DNA of 64,000 nucleotides from Plantago ovata (lineage: Eukaryota > Streptophyta > Magnoliopsida > Lamiales > Plantaginaceae): positions 101,634,855 through 101,698,854 of the forward strand of contig CM051458.1 of the NCBI GenBank assembly GCA_028274465.1, read 5' to 3'. The notes under the pieces are model-generated. The model saw only the letters and a list, made by a program, of their open reading frames with translations. It was not told the origin of the DNA and searched no databases. How positions within the stretch are numbered: the stretch's first letter is position 1; the number at the start of each line of letters is the position of its first letter. Position numbers and translations under genes: made by a program. Below, in pieces: positions 49,241 through 61,396 of this stretch.

Positions 49241-50200
49241 CTTGTTCCCAACACAAGCTACTTGGTTACTCAGACACCATACGTAAAGAAATAAGCTTTT
49301 TCTCCCGCCAGAAGTAGGCGTGTATTCTTGACTATCGAATTAGGTGATAGTCGAGAGATTACAGAAGCACGGTTAAGTTGCCATACCAACGCGTCCATCG
49401 TCACTTTAGGATCGAATACATGATTTATTATTTAGGTTGATATAATTCATTTATGTGTATAGTACTTATAGATTATAGAACAATATGTTCTCTATGTATA
49501 ATAGAGTTGCAGCCTCAGCAACACATTTCAATTGTACTCCTGTTAGAGAATGAAGATCAGTTCACTTTCTTGGATGGAAACTAGTATTTACTTTCTAATT
49601 TTAGAATATTTTAGTAGCAGTTTAATTTTAGTGTAGTCTATGATAGGCTGTAAATCCAGATACTTGAAGATATGATGGACCAGATTAATTACTTGTTAAA
49701 TGTGGTGGAAACAGTCAAAGCAATGATCAAAATAGCTTAAATGATGTAGTTAGATAACAGAGTTAGTCAAGCCCAATTATTAATCTGGTGGAATCAATCA
49801 AGCCAATGGTTGTATAAATCAATTAAAGATGATTAGTTGTTTGACCAGCCTGGTAATTTGTTAAGCGTACTGTTACTGCACTAAGTAAAACCTTATAGAC
49901 TGATTAGTGACATAAATATTCTTTAGAATTCAATTAAGCTTTTATGCACCACATCACATGCCAATTACATATTCTGCTGTATGGCAGAGGCTTATAGCTT
50001 TAATATCGGTGTGGTTACTAATAAATATTTTCGGATTATATATGTTGGGATTTCTACCCGCACGGATTGTCCAAGACGTAGTTAGTTCGTGGGTCGATAA
50101 ATCATCAAAAGGAAGCATCTATAATAGTTATTTTATTATGTGTTACGTTTGTTTTTATGTTTATTTGTTGAGTCAATTGTTATTATCAATTATAGTATAG
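49241..50200. other. Intergenic spacer downstream of the carboxypeptidase gene
   Basis: Includes the probable 3' untranslated region to about 49560. The ORF at 49958-50200 lacks homology. Nothing else was recognised. Confidence 0.4.
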
Positions 50201-50470
50201 ATTGTTCTTTTTGTTGGACTAAGCCCATCACACATATGGCCCGTGAGATACCTACAAGATTCTTGGTCTATTATATAAACCAATCAACCCTAAATGTCAC
50301 TCTCACCAATTGATGTAATAAGAAGATACATTTTGAAAGTCCCCATTCTCCGTCTTTCTTTCTTGACGGTGCCGTCTTCTTTTCTGTCTGAGGCTTTGTC
50401 TTCTTCTGTTATTGTTCAGTTCATGCAAGAATGTGACCAATTCTTCATTTTCAGAGCCAAACGTGTCTGA
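50024..50470 (+). mobile_element. Possible solo LTR remnant
   Basis: Starts TGTTGGGATTTCTACCCG and contains TTATATAAACC as a promoter-like site and GATGTAATAAGAAG as a possible polyadenylation region, resembling plant LTRs. No matching end, target-site duplication or internal retrotransposon sequence was found, so this is tentative. Confidence 0.2.
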
Positions 50471-50640
50471 AGGACGTACGATTCGTACGTACTAATACGA
50501 ATCATCGCAGCGTGATTTTGAGTCAATTTCAAGATTTCAACGGTCTCACAAATTAATATATGTATCATCCACCCCATTGCTACTTAAGTCCCGTGTACTT
50601 ATGAATGAATTTTCTGAACATAAATGCACAACTTGTTGAG

Positions 50641-50648
50641 TATAAATA
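50641..50648 (+). promoter_or_regulatory. TATA box of the candidate small-peptide ORF
   Basis: TATAAATA, 57 bases before the ATG at 50705, in a good position for a short transcript. Confidence 0.4.
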
Positions 50649-50704
50649 GTATTATCAGTTACCTAAACTTTGCATCGTTATAATCTCTTCTCCTCAAATG
50701 TGCG

Positions 50705-50800
50705 ATGACATATCATTCTCGTAGATTTGGAGTTTTCTTGGCTCTAATACTAGTTGTACCTCTCCTTTTTGGGCCAAGTCCTGTGTGGTTCCCTGGGTGA
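50705..50800 (+). CDS. Candidate small hydrophobic/secreted peptide, 31 aa
   Basis: Starts MTYHSRRFGVFLALILVVPL and ends with LFGPSPVWFPG. It has a basic start, a hydrophobic core and a Pro-rich tail, which looks like a signal peptide followed by a short C-terminal peptide. A TATA box lies 57 bases upstream. A short upstream ATG at 50698 opens a 9-codon frame. I recognise no family. Chance is a real alternative for so short an ORF. Confidence 0.3.
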   Translation: MTYHSRRFGVFLALILVVPLLFGPSPVWFPG

Positions 50801-53800
50801 TACACATATCCACAGCCCGCCACTTCTGAGTTCTGACTTTGTCCTCGTGTACATATTGCAAAACTTCTCAATATGTCATACTGTATATCTTAAGATCTCT
50901 TAACACAAGGACAATTAACTTTGAAATTATTACTGTAAATAATATTCCATATTTATAGAAACGTCCTTCGGAAACTTGTAAGGTTTTTTTAGGTGATTAA
51001 ATATTTAAATTGTGGTTACCATTTACAACATATTCAAAATTTAACTTTGATGTACATTTCAGTAGCATTTACTATTATTTTTTTAAAAAAGAAAAACACA
51101 GTAGACATTATTTCAACCGTCAATGGTGACGTTAATTATATAAGCACGTGTGAATTTTAGTGGTTTTAATCATTTGGAATTTAGTTGTACAATTACATTA
51201 TTCGTTCATAAAAAAAATGAAAATTAAGATACATCGTATTACCCCTAATTATTTGTTTTTCTTCTATGGTTGCCGAAAATGTTCACATCGTTTTCTAAGA
51301 TTTTTCAAAAAATATCAAGAAGTACAAAATCCAATATTATATATGAATTATTTCCATTTTAAATTGTGTTCTTTTCTAATGTCTCCATCTACATAATCCA
51401 AATTACGAAAATAACTAGTCTGCATTATTTGCAAGTATTAAAGTTCAATTTTCTCATCTCATCTCTTAATTAAACACTTGTAAACAACTTGCACGTTCCA
51501 TTGCAGTCAATTCAGGAAAGCTATGTCCAGAAAACAGATTACTAGAACTAGAAGTCTCTAAGTAGTTAAGCAGACGTCCGCGATCTTTAATAGCTCACAT
51601 TTCGTTAATTTGTAGGTATTATACGTATCACCACAACTACAGCCTACATACATATACTAATACTTTACGCCATTGACTTGTAAAACTGCATTTGAAGTAA
51701 TTAACGATCCAAAAATGCATTGCATTGTTTTCTTCGTATGAAAATAACAAGTTTACGACGGACCAACTCGAAATTGGTTTTGATTACGGAATACAGATTA
51801 AGGTATCGTTATGAGACTTTCAATGAGACAAATTGAAGGGGCCCTGGCCACATATATGAGACGGTCAAGTCATGCAATCGAATTGCATGGTTTTAAAACG
51901 TTTTATTAGGGCGCCATCACCAAGTAGTTTTGGTGAATATATCATGAATAGTGTTGTTTTTTGAAAATTTGAGAGTTGAGGAAGTAAAATATAATAGAAA
52001 ATGATCGAATACCTAAAAAATAATATAATAAAGATATTACTAATTAACAGCTTTTCAAACACAGGCCCATCAATCCTGGAAAATGGGAGAAAAGTGATCC
52101 ACTGATTTGATTATTTATTCTCCCTAATCTGGCCTTTAACTTTGGACACTTTCAAATAATCAAATTTCAATGTATGTTGATGCAAAATGTTCCACAGATT
52201 ATTATTCTATAGATATTAACATCATATGGAAGAATAAACAAGTATATAGTCTTGCCGGTCTAATAATGTGCATTTTGACTTTTCAAAATTGACTTTGACC
52301 ACTAATTAATTTTAAATGGTACTACGTATCAAGTAGTATTAAATAATTTCATGCTGCAAAAGTTCTTTTTTTTCTTCGAAAAGTTGCTGCAAAAGTTCAT
52401 GATATGTACTTTCATAATTTTATTTTATTTTGTATTTCTTTCGTTGTTTAACATTAATATGTGGTCAAACTTGACATTGATAAATTAAACTGCACAATAT
52501 TTAGTGGGACAGAGGAAGTATTAGCTCAATATATTAGTAGCAGTATCGTCTATTATTGGGATCAATTATATATACACCATAAATACTTATGGTGTATGAC
52601 ATGCTATATAGGTTGAAAAAGAAAACAAACCTGCCGTTGGTTCTTCTTATCCAGTTATGTCTTCGAACATAATTTGAAAAAACATTTACATTCGAATAAA
52701 AGTGTCGCGTTGCACAAATAAAAAAAAAAAAAAGTGTCGCGATTTTATTAGATTTTTAAGTAAAGTGATTTTGTAGTATACAAATAAATCAAAAGGTGTA
52801 TAACTCGATAAAAATAAAAAGGTGATGATATAACATGTAAATATCGTCGTTTAATAAGACTATATATATCACATGCCACCCTTAAATATGTAAACTATGA
52901 TATTGTTCGCTATGCGACTGAGCCCTTGAAAGATAATTGGATGTTGTCAATTGGCACGTAGTAAAAAAAACAAGCCACTTAATTATATTAACCTAGCTAG
53001 GAGTACTTAGTTAGTTGCACAATTTGTAGTAAATATGCCGAGTTAAATTCACATCAGTACATGTGATTTTTATGGTTACGATTTGTTTTTGTTATCTTCA
53101 CTTGCGTATAATTCTTATTAGATCTTCTAGTTGTGAAATGCTTAATTATGTTCGTGCTCAGCCCACATTTTATATATGCTAATTGAATGGAATTAACTCG
53201 CAATGTGATATTTGAAAATTTGTTACTTATATTAATTATTAAAAAAATATATGTTGCTTGAGCAGTGATTATATTACGTACTTATATCGTCATGTACTCA
53301 TGGGACCTTCCTACACAAGGTTATGTTAGATATACATTAATCATTCATTGAAAAAAAAGATTATTATTCATCTACAAATTTTAAATTATATAATAACTGA
53401 AATTCTATTCTCCCTACCATTATATTTCGGTATCTACGAAACAGGACTAAAAACTTATAGATGATCTCTCGCGCGGTTTGATCAAACACCGTACCAACTG
53501 ATAAATGAGGACCCAAGCAAATATGATATTTTTGTTTCGATCAATAAGGTTATTCATGATGGTATTCTGGATTCTTGTGAGTTTTATTCCCTGTTGGGCA
53601 CTTGTTCTGGACTTTGACACTTGCTTGTAATGGTAACATAATGTAGGAGGTTGGCAAAAATGGATTGAACTATGATTTTGAACAGTTTTGAATTGACGGT
53701 TTGAAATTAACGAAATGAGATCGATTGAGGACTGGACTTTAAAAGTCCCTACGGTAAAAATGTTACAGTATTTGGTGAAGAAGCCCTAGTTATTGTCGTT

Positions 53801-54780
53801 TAGTGGCTTGGATGCTCATGAACCATGGATTAAATAGTGTGTGGCTTGTCCTAGTAAAATGTACTATGTTAATATGGTTTTTCAATTGTAAGTTGGTTAT
53901 ATGGAGTTTTATAGTTAAAGAGTATTTTCATACATTTTGTAATTAATGTTTGAGTTCGTTAATAAAAACTAGTTCTGCTAAACAAAAAATCAGAAGAAAA
54001 AAAAAGAATGATGTCATATTGGTTATCCATCTTTGTGGAGCGCTAGCTTAACAAAAAACGTACTCGATAAAAATAATACGTGAAACTACATGTGTGTTAC
54101 ATGATGGATTTTATCGCTCATTACGTCGACATCTAAAAATACACTATACAGATTAACTAAATCCAAGAAGTTTTCCAAAACAACAAGTAGTTGTAGTTTA
54201 ATTTATAGAGCACAGTAGACAGTAGTAGTACTTAACAATAAGGAAACGACATAATCAAGCTAAGACGTATACATCCATGTTAACTTATAATAACCATTAC
54301 CTTAATTTGATATGTGACGTGACTTATAATATTTTACTTTTAGCTAATAAAAAGACATGAGCTGATTACTTATCTATCCACTTAATTAATGGTTAAATTA
54401 CAGGAACAAATGAAATCACTAGGTCGTACGTGTCCCCTTAATCAATTGTAATTTGTAAACTCCATTGAAAAATCTGCCTTCAATCTCTTAAAAAAACTCT
54501 ATTAATTACAAATTATGAAAACATACATACAAACACTAGAAAACAAAGTCAAATCTAATCCATAACCATAAGAATAAGAATGAATCAAAAGGGAAGAAAA
54601 AGTCTTCTAATGAGGTTTATTCATAAACCTAGCTAGCTAGGTTCTTTGCTCACTTTAGTGGTCATGGTCATGGCCTTCGATTATAGTTGACTCAAACGGA
54701 CACGGCTCGAAATTTCAATTTTCCTGACTTGCCAAATAAACTAATACTAATATTCTATATTAATTAGGTTCCTCTTTTAT
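50801..54780. other. Gene-poor AT-rich region
   Basis: About 4 kb with no gene I can support. 52260-52510 has inverted TGACTTTGACCAC/GTGGTCAAACTTGAC and GTGGGACAGAGGAAGTA at the right end, a probable degraded Stowaway-like MITE. A 10-bp-arm hairpin (TACACCATAA, TTATGGTGTA) lies at about 52571-52594. Other ORFs are AT-rich and lack homology. Confidence 0.45.
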
Positions 54781-54790
54781 CCTCTTTTCC

Positions 54791-54800
54791 TATATATATA
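54791..54800 (+). promoter_or_regulatory. TATA box of the MLO gene
   Basis: CCTATATATATACACCCC, about 190 bases before the ATG at 54993; the intervening CT-rich, CAA-rich sequence is a plausible 5' leader. Confidence 0.5.
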
Positions 54801-54992
54801 CACCCCATTTCTTCTAATTTCGCCACAATATCTTTTTTCCTATCATCTTTTACAACACAGTTCATCTCCATTTTTTATTCATACGATACTGCTATCCGAT
54901 ACATATTTCAATCGTAACAACACCCTCTTACGTACGTTTGTTCCTAGCTAGTCGAAAAGAACGAATATCCAGTGTGCAGCAAATAGCGGAAG

Positions 54993-57900
54993 ATGTCATC
55001 ACCAAGTTCTTATGGACGGTCCTTGGAGGCAACTCCTACATGGGCAGTTGCCGTAGTTTGCTTCGTGTTGGTGGCAATATCGCTTGTCCTGGAAGAAGTA
55101 CTTCATCGTGTTGGACATGTACGGCAACCGCAACAAAAAACTACTACTAGCTAACTATAAGTCTATAGCTTCTATTAAATAGTATACGGAGTAGATATAT
55201 ACTGCAGTTTTTGGGCAGACAGTTTTGCTCTCGTTTTATTAACAAGAACTATAGCTAGCTCTTCTCTTTGAAACCATTAAATTTTCTGACTTTTTTTTAA
55301 TTATATCTTGTTTTTGCAGTGGTTACAGCACAAGCGAAAACCAAGTCTAGTTGAAGCACTTGAAAAAATAAAAGCAGGTACAGTTTAAATTACTTCAGTC
55401 ATTTTCATGGTTGTATTACAGACTTAATTATATAAAGCGTTGGATACTGACCTTTTTTTTTGTTTTTTGTTGGAGAATTTTAGAGTTAATGATATTGGGA
55501 TTCATATCATTGCTCCTGGTGGTCACACAGCAATACCTTACAGAAATTTGCATTCCAACAAGTATTGGACACTCTTGGCATCCTTGTGATGATTATGAGA
55601 CAGGCAGTTCTTCGTACCCAGATCCATGCGTAAGAAGGGTATGTATGTTCGAGAATTTTATACCAAATGTGTACATTCTTGGTTTTCTAATTTATAGGCG
55701 AATTGGTTATAAATGTGGAACTAATGTTTTGTGTGTAAATATGTTACAGGGCATGGTTCAGTTTGTTTCAGCATATGGAATACACCAGCTTCATATCTTC
55801 ATTTTTACTCTGGCAATTGCTCATATACTGTATTGCATTGTCACTTTGGGCTTGGGAAGGCTAAAGGTAATTAATTTATTAACTAGTTAAACCAAAACCA
55901 ATGATATCATATTAGAATTACTCTTAATTCCGCGATTCTTTTCTCAAATGATGATTAAGTTTTAATTGTTATCATTGCAGATGAGGAAATGGAGATTCTG
56001 GGAGGATGAAACTAAGACAACCCAATACCAATATTACAATGGTTAGTCATTTTTAAATTGCCATGTTAGAAATATGCATGTTTCTTGAAACCAAAATGAT
56101 TTATTATATTATTATCAATTAAGGGTTGATTAACTAATTAATTGTAAAATTTTCAACTGTATATGTCATTATAAAAAACACAAGTTGCTTAAACAATAAT
56201 TTTTTGTTGGAGTTTGAATCATTCAAACTGAAAGAATTAATGGATTGATTTGACATGATATAAATTCCTTATGCACTAGGACAAGTAGATAAGAACATCT
56301 ATAGAAGTATTATAGTGGTACTGATCATATTCATGCTCTTGAAAACAAAATGATTTATGAATTCTCAATCAAGGGTTAATTAATATAGAATATTAAGTGA
56401 TTTTTTTTAGAAGTTCCAGTACATCATTTTACATCATATTAATGTTTACATCATCTAAATACGATTCATGTAACTAATAACAAAGAGCTCTATTAGAAAT
56501 TAATAGCATTTCATTTCGGAGAAAATTTCACACCTTCTGCCTTTGTCTTCACCGACAGTTACTTAAATCTTACTGGAACAAGTTGCAAGAAACCTTTTTT
56601 TTTTTAAGGAATTTGAATCGTTCAAAGTTCAAACTATTCAAATAATGCCTTGATTTGGATTGGAATGATGTTGTAAATTCCTTAGACACTTGGACATGGG
56701 AGATAAGGACATCGATCGAATTGAACATGACAGTTGACAACATCATTGATTGGTGATATGATATGTTCACAAGCCTAAAAATTTCAAATAAGGCTGCGTT
56801 TCTACAAGAAACACCATATGTATATTACTATTACACAATTTTATTTTATTTTATTTATAAAAATAATAGTCAGATGTGATTAAGTTCTACTTTTTGTTAA
56901 GTTAGTACGTCAATTTTGTCTTCATTATAGACTTGATCCACTTATCCATTCAAATAATAGACCTTCCCATTAGAAAAACTACGTGAACTTATTACTTACG
57001 TCTACGACTGGACTTATAAGGTGGTGCAGTAAATAAATAAAAGAAGGAGAGTTGTAGTTTTGCACTTTGCATCTCTTATACAAGAAATAAAGGTCTAATA
57101 TGAAACTTGTGCTTATTGTGCAGATCCAGAGAGGTTTAGGTTTGCTAGGGACACTTCATTTGGACGCAGACATTTACATTTCTGGAGCAAGTCACCTATT
57201 CTTCTCTGGATTGTAAGATCTTCTTAATCTAATTTATCTTATGTACTTATTAATTAATTAACAGTTTCCATTAGACCTAAAACTTAGTATTTATACATCC
57301 TTAACTAAATGCTTGTTTTCTTATCTTTGGCGGTTTAGGTTTGTTTCTTCAGACAATTCTTCACATCAGTTCAGAAAGTAGACTACTTAACTCTTAGACA
57401 TGGCTTCATAGCAGTAAGTACCAAAACATTGTCAAGAAGTATATCTATGGAAGAACAAACTGAGACTAATTAACAGTTGATCAAATTGATCAAATTTTCA
57501 GGCACATTTAGCACCTCAGAGCCAAGAGAACTTCAATTTCCACAAGTACATTAACAGATCACTTGAAGAAGACTTCAAAGTCGTCGTCGGGATTACGTGA
57601 GTCGAATGCCAATTTCATGTAACATTATGTTAAATCTTGTATCAAACTCTCTAACTCAGACACTTAACCATTGTGCAGCCCTACAATATGGTTCTGTGCT
57701 ATTCTGATCCTCCTCACCAACACCAACGGTAAGTCGAAAAATGCCATACTTCCACTCTTTCACATCTCCAGTTATAGAATTTCAAGTTTCTTAACTAACT
57801 TGTGGTATATGTTTGATATAAACAGGGTGGTATTCTCACTTTTGGCTCCCATTCATTCCTCTAGTGGTAAGTCAACATGCCAACCTTCAGTTTTTTCATT

Positions 57901-59113
57901 AACTCTAGAGGCGAAAATGCATTCGGTCTGAAAATAATCCTGGGGCTTTTATGCAGATACTTCTTGTGATAGGAGCAAAGTTACAAGTTATTATCACAAA
58001 AATGGGCTCAAGAATTCTTGAGAGAGGAGACATTGTTAAGGGTACCATAACTGTTCAACCAGGAGATGACCTGTTCTGGTTCAATCGCCCCGGACTGGTC
58101 CTGTTCTTGATCCATTTAGTTCTGTTCCTGGTAACTCTTCCAACCTTTCAACTTTCAAGTAACAAATCACTTGACTAACACCAACAGCTAAGCAACTGAC
58201 CTTATCTTGCTCTGCATTTCTTCTTTACAGAACGCGTTTCAACTTGCTTTCTTCGCCTGGAGTTGGGTAAGTTTCCAGCTGAGACTGTTTCAGACTTGAA
58301 TTTCTTGATCATGAATGCAACTTGTTTTCTAATCAACTGCTGATATATGCAGTATGAATTCGGATATCCCTCTTGCTACCATGAAACCCTCGATGATATA
58401 ATTATTCGAATTGCCATGGGGTGAGTGTCCATTCATTTTGTTTCTTAGATGAATTTGATGCATTTCCAATATCACTAACATTTTGCCGTTCCCTTCTCTT
58501 CCCAGTATCATCACACAATTCCTGTGCAGCTATGTGACACTTCCTCTCTACGCCTTAGTCACTCAGGTACACCATTTCTGCCACTATCCGTCTGCAATCT
58601 GCTATCGCTCAACAGTTGTCTAACTTCAGTTTCTTGTTTAAATTGGTTTACCAGATGGGCACGAAAATGAAGCCAGTCATATTCAGTGACCAGGTAGCAT
58701 CAGCATTACGAGGCTGGCACCAAACCGCAAAAAAGCACATAAAACACGGTCATAAATCCGGCAGCACGACCCCATTCTCCAGCAGGCCAGGCACTCCACT
58801 TCACGGAGGAAGCCTATCACCCGTCTATCTCCTCCGCGGCCATCAAAATTACCACGACAGTGTCGAACATGGAATGCGCCCTTTATCTCCCAGAGGTTCA
58901 AACTTCAGCAATGAGGGCTGGGGAGGTGCAGAAGGAGCACCGCTCTCACCACACCAACATGAGATTGAGATAGAAGATTTCACGAGAAGTAGTACCCCGA
59001 ATCCGAGTGAGATAGAGAGGGATCTTGAAGATCCTCAGCCTATCAGTGAAGCTCCACACAATGTTAGGGGAAGTATAAATGATTTTTCCTTCAGAGAGAA
59101 ATATAGTAAATAA
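54993..59113 (+). CDS. MLO family seven-transmembrane protein (clade V-like), 554 aa
   Basis: MLO proteins are plasma-membrane calmodulin-binding proteins; clade V members are powdery mildew susceptibility factors. Fifteen exons, all in phase: 54993-55118, 55320-55377, 55484-55638, 55750-55866, 55981-56041, 57124-57212, 57339-57413, 57502-57596, 57679-57728, 57826-57866, 57957-58130, 58231-58266, 58353-58420, 58506-58566, 58655-59113. Start: [18 protein letters not shown] (membrane segment 1). Then [80 protein letters not shown] and [15 protein letters not shown]. The calmodulin-binding region is at about 415-434 ([18 protein letters not shown]). Near the C-terminus, NDFSF is the D/E-F-S/T-F tetrapeptide associated with clade V. 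The first extracellular loop is short, with HPC and DPC cysteines. The frame is intact throughout; assignment to clade V is an inference. Confidence 0.93.
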
Positions 59114-59613
59114 AGGAATCAGAGATGAGAACACTCTCAAACCTACAAATACAACAAAACCCACTTACATTCAGATTTGTATCAGATAAATTAGGTTTTC
59201 TTTTTGTGTAAATTCACCTTACAGGTTATGCAATTTCTTCATTGTTTCTTTTCTTGTACTGTATATGTAAAAATGTAAGCTACTATTTCATATCTCAAGG
59301 GATTACCATATTCGCAATGGAACATCAAAATCTAATCATATACCACACACTGATCCTAATATTGCAGAGCAAAAACTGGCTAAAGCAAAGACTGGCTTCA
59401 TTTATTGATTCAAAACTCTTTCAGTACATTACCAAAAGACACTGCATATCTACAATCACAAAGCTCAGAGAACTTCAAACAGACATCATATCACTACCAT
59501 TAGACACCATACTGAAAGCCAGATACTAATTACATACTCATACTAGTCGATACGAGAACTGATTACTCAAAAACCAGCCAAAAACATACTGCATAAGCTT
59601 GATTGTTGATCGA
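59114..59613. other. Convergent 3' flanks of the MLO and small heat-shock genes
   Basis: Contains the MLO 3' untranslated region and that of the minus-strand heat-shock gene. No additional gene was seen. Confidence 0.5.
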
Positions 59614-60093
59614 TTAACCAGAGATGTCAATGGATTTGACCTCAGGCTTCTTCACCTCCTCTTTCGGCACAGTCACAGTCAGCACACCGTTCTCCATGTT
59701 TGCCTTAATCTCTTCCAGTTTCGCATTCTCAGGAAGCCTAAATCGCCTCATGAACTTGCCACTGCTCCGCTCGACGCGGTGCCACGTGTCATTCTTATCT
59801 TCCTGCTCTTTGTTCCTCTCGCCGCTGATTTGCAGAACATTTCCATCCTCAACCTCAACCTTAACCTCTTCCTTCTTCAGCCCGGGCACATCAGCCTTGA
59901 AAACGTGCGCTTCCGGAGTTTCCTTCCAGTCGATGCGAGCACCTGCAAAAGCAGAAGTTTCTCGGGCCGATCCGGAGAAATTAGGGCCCGGAGAGAGGAT
60001 TCCTTCGAATGGATCCCAAACGTCAAGCGAGAATGGATCGAAAACGTTCCTGCGTCGGTTGTTGTTGCCGAAGAAGCTTGGAATCAGAGACAT
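59614..60093 (-). CDS. Class I small heat-shock protein, 159 aa (~18 kDa)
   Basis: Cytosolic ATP-independent chaperone that holds unfolding proteins. Single exon, intact. The ATG at 60093 gives the canonical [11 protein letters not shown] start and [13 protein letters not shown]; an upstream in-frame GTG was not used. The alpha-crystallin domain is at about residues 50-145: [56 protein letters not shown] and [14 protein letters not shown]. The C-terminal SIDISG carries the I-x-I motif that contacts neighbouring subunits. Length and N-terminus match class I members. Heat induction is inferred from the heat-shock-element-like cluster upstream. Confidence 0.95.
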   Translation of the reverse strand: MSLIPSFFGNNNRRRNVFDPFSLDVWDPFEGILSPGPNFSGSARETSAFAGARIDWKETPEAHVFKADVPGLKKEEVKVEVEDGNVLQISGERNKEQEDKNDTWHRVERSSGKFMRRFRLPENAKLEEIKANMENGVLTVTVPKEEVKKPEVKSIDISG

Positions 60094-60188
60094 TGTTGCT
60101 GAACTTAACACTGTTTAGGGGGGTTTTGGAAATTGATTTCTGAATTCGTTGAGATGATGATGATGAAGGATAATTGGGAAAGCGGTGG

Positions 60189-60197
60189 TTATATATG
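60189..60197 (-). promoter_or_regulatory. TATA box of the small heat-shock gene
   Basis: GCATATATAACC on the minus strand, about 95 bases upstream of the ATG and 55-105 bases downstream of the heat-shock-element-like cluster. Confidence 0.6.
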
Positions 60198-60233
60198 CAA
60201 GAGCGGAGAGAGCGTCTCTTGTAGTTACGCGTA

Positions 60234-60303
60234 GGTTCTAGAGTTACGTTTTCAGAATTCCGGAAGAATTCTACAGTTTGCTCGTTCTTTCTACAAGGTT
60301 CCC
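60234..60303 (-). promoter_or_regulatory. Heat-shock-element-like cluster
   Basis: On the minus strand, GGAACCTTGTAGAAAGAAC and AGAATTCTTCCGGAATTCTG contain several alternating GAA/TTC units, the binding pattern of heat-shock factors; GTTCTAGA lies near 60238. Spacing is not perfectly regular (some 2- and 3-base gaps), so exact trimer units are uncertain. Position upstream of the TATA box suits a heat-inducible promoter. Confidence 0.6.
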
Positions 60304-60427
60304 CGGGTTGAGCTTCTTGGGCAGGCCATGTATCAGAGTCCATAAACTTTGTGGCCCAGTAAGATGAAGCCCATAACGTTGTTACATTATGATGTTGTAT
60401 CGCTTTCCAGTTCTACAAGAAAGTTCT

Positions 60428-60782
60428 GAAACCCGGACCGGGGTTGAACCCGAAAATCATCTAGGAGGGGTCAACTTTCCAGTTGACCCAGATGAGTAAT
60501 AAATATATAATTATTTTTAAATTAAAAATAAATAAAATATACTTTTGACAAAAATTTACCAAATAAATTAAATTTCATTACCTATATATAAAATAACAAA
60601 TGAAAAAAGTAAAAATTCCAAAAAAAATTTATTTTTTTTTACTAATTTTGTATTTTTGACCTACCCGGTGTTAAAACCAGCAAAATCTCAGAAAAATCTC
60701 GGGTTCCGAGATTTTTCTGAGATTTTGTATTAGAACCCGACAAAGCCTCTGGGTCCGGGTTGACCCGTCGGGTTTGAAAACA
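60428..60782. mobile_element. MITE-like element with ACCCGG-type inverted ends and an internal hairpin
   Basis: The left end (CTGAAACCCGGACCGGGG) and the complement of the right end (TTTTCAAACCCGACGGGTC) are related inverted termini. Inside, at 60682-60726, is a perfect 21-bp-arm hairpin: CAGAAAAATCTCGG pairs with CCGAGATTTTTCTG around a GTT loop. No coding capacity. Confidence 0.5.
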
Positions 60783-60959
60783 TTCAAAAGGTTTCGATTT
60801 GACTAGGACTGGAGCAAGTTAACGTTTCTGGGTTGTCCAAGCAGGCCACCCGTTCTATATTTTCATTTTATTATGGACTTTGCATCGTATTATGTTTTGG
60901 GATTTGACATTTTGGGACCGCGTAGGTTTTCATATTTAGCAACTTGTTGCTAGGTTTTC

Positions 60960-61396
60960 TGTCACTCGTGTGTTTTGTTGAGTTTAGAGACTAAATTATC
61001 ACTCATGTAGTGAAGAGGCTCGTGTGAAGAGAAGAGTAGTTCTAGTGGAAAAAATGGTGGTGAGGAGTTTGTTGTTATGGAGGAGTATGTTGGCCCAGGA
61101 AGGGATGGTGAATAAGCCCAATGGGCTTGGGGTTGAGCACGTACGGCTGACACTGAGCTTGTTGCCACCTGGATCGGAATTGGGAGAGTCGGAAAAGGAG
61201 GATAGCGGATGAGGAGATTAAGACTGTCAAGGATGGAAAATTGATGGTGCATATTGAAGAAGGTTGTTTCATGTCGATTGTGCAGAAGATGATTGTGCAA
61301 GAGGTTCGCGATTATGTCGACAAATTATGGGTTAAGGGAGAAGTTGGGTCTGGTGGGCTTGAGTTTCATACCATTAAAGTGAAGCAAATTAATTAG
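60960..61396 (+). pseudogene. Unidentified coding-like remnant
   Basis: The frame from about 61160 to 61396 reads without stops and contains DEEIKTVKDGKLMVHIEEG, then SIVQKMIVQEVRDYVDKLWV and FHTIKVKQIN before TAG. Upstream, 61024-61212 has another open frame, suggesting a broken ORF. Composition looks protein-like, but I recognise no family. It could be the remains of a transposon gene or a lost host gene. Confidence 0.3.

Noticed and set aside
49958..50200. 80-codon hydrophobic ORF
   Set aside because: No homology, hydrophobicity follows from AT/T-rich composition, no promoter; partly inside a possible LTR remnant.
59599..60118. Plus-strand ORFs of 164-167 codons
   Set aside because: They are antisense shadows of the small heat-shock protein gene, whose minus-strand frame has full family motifs.
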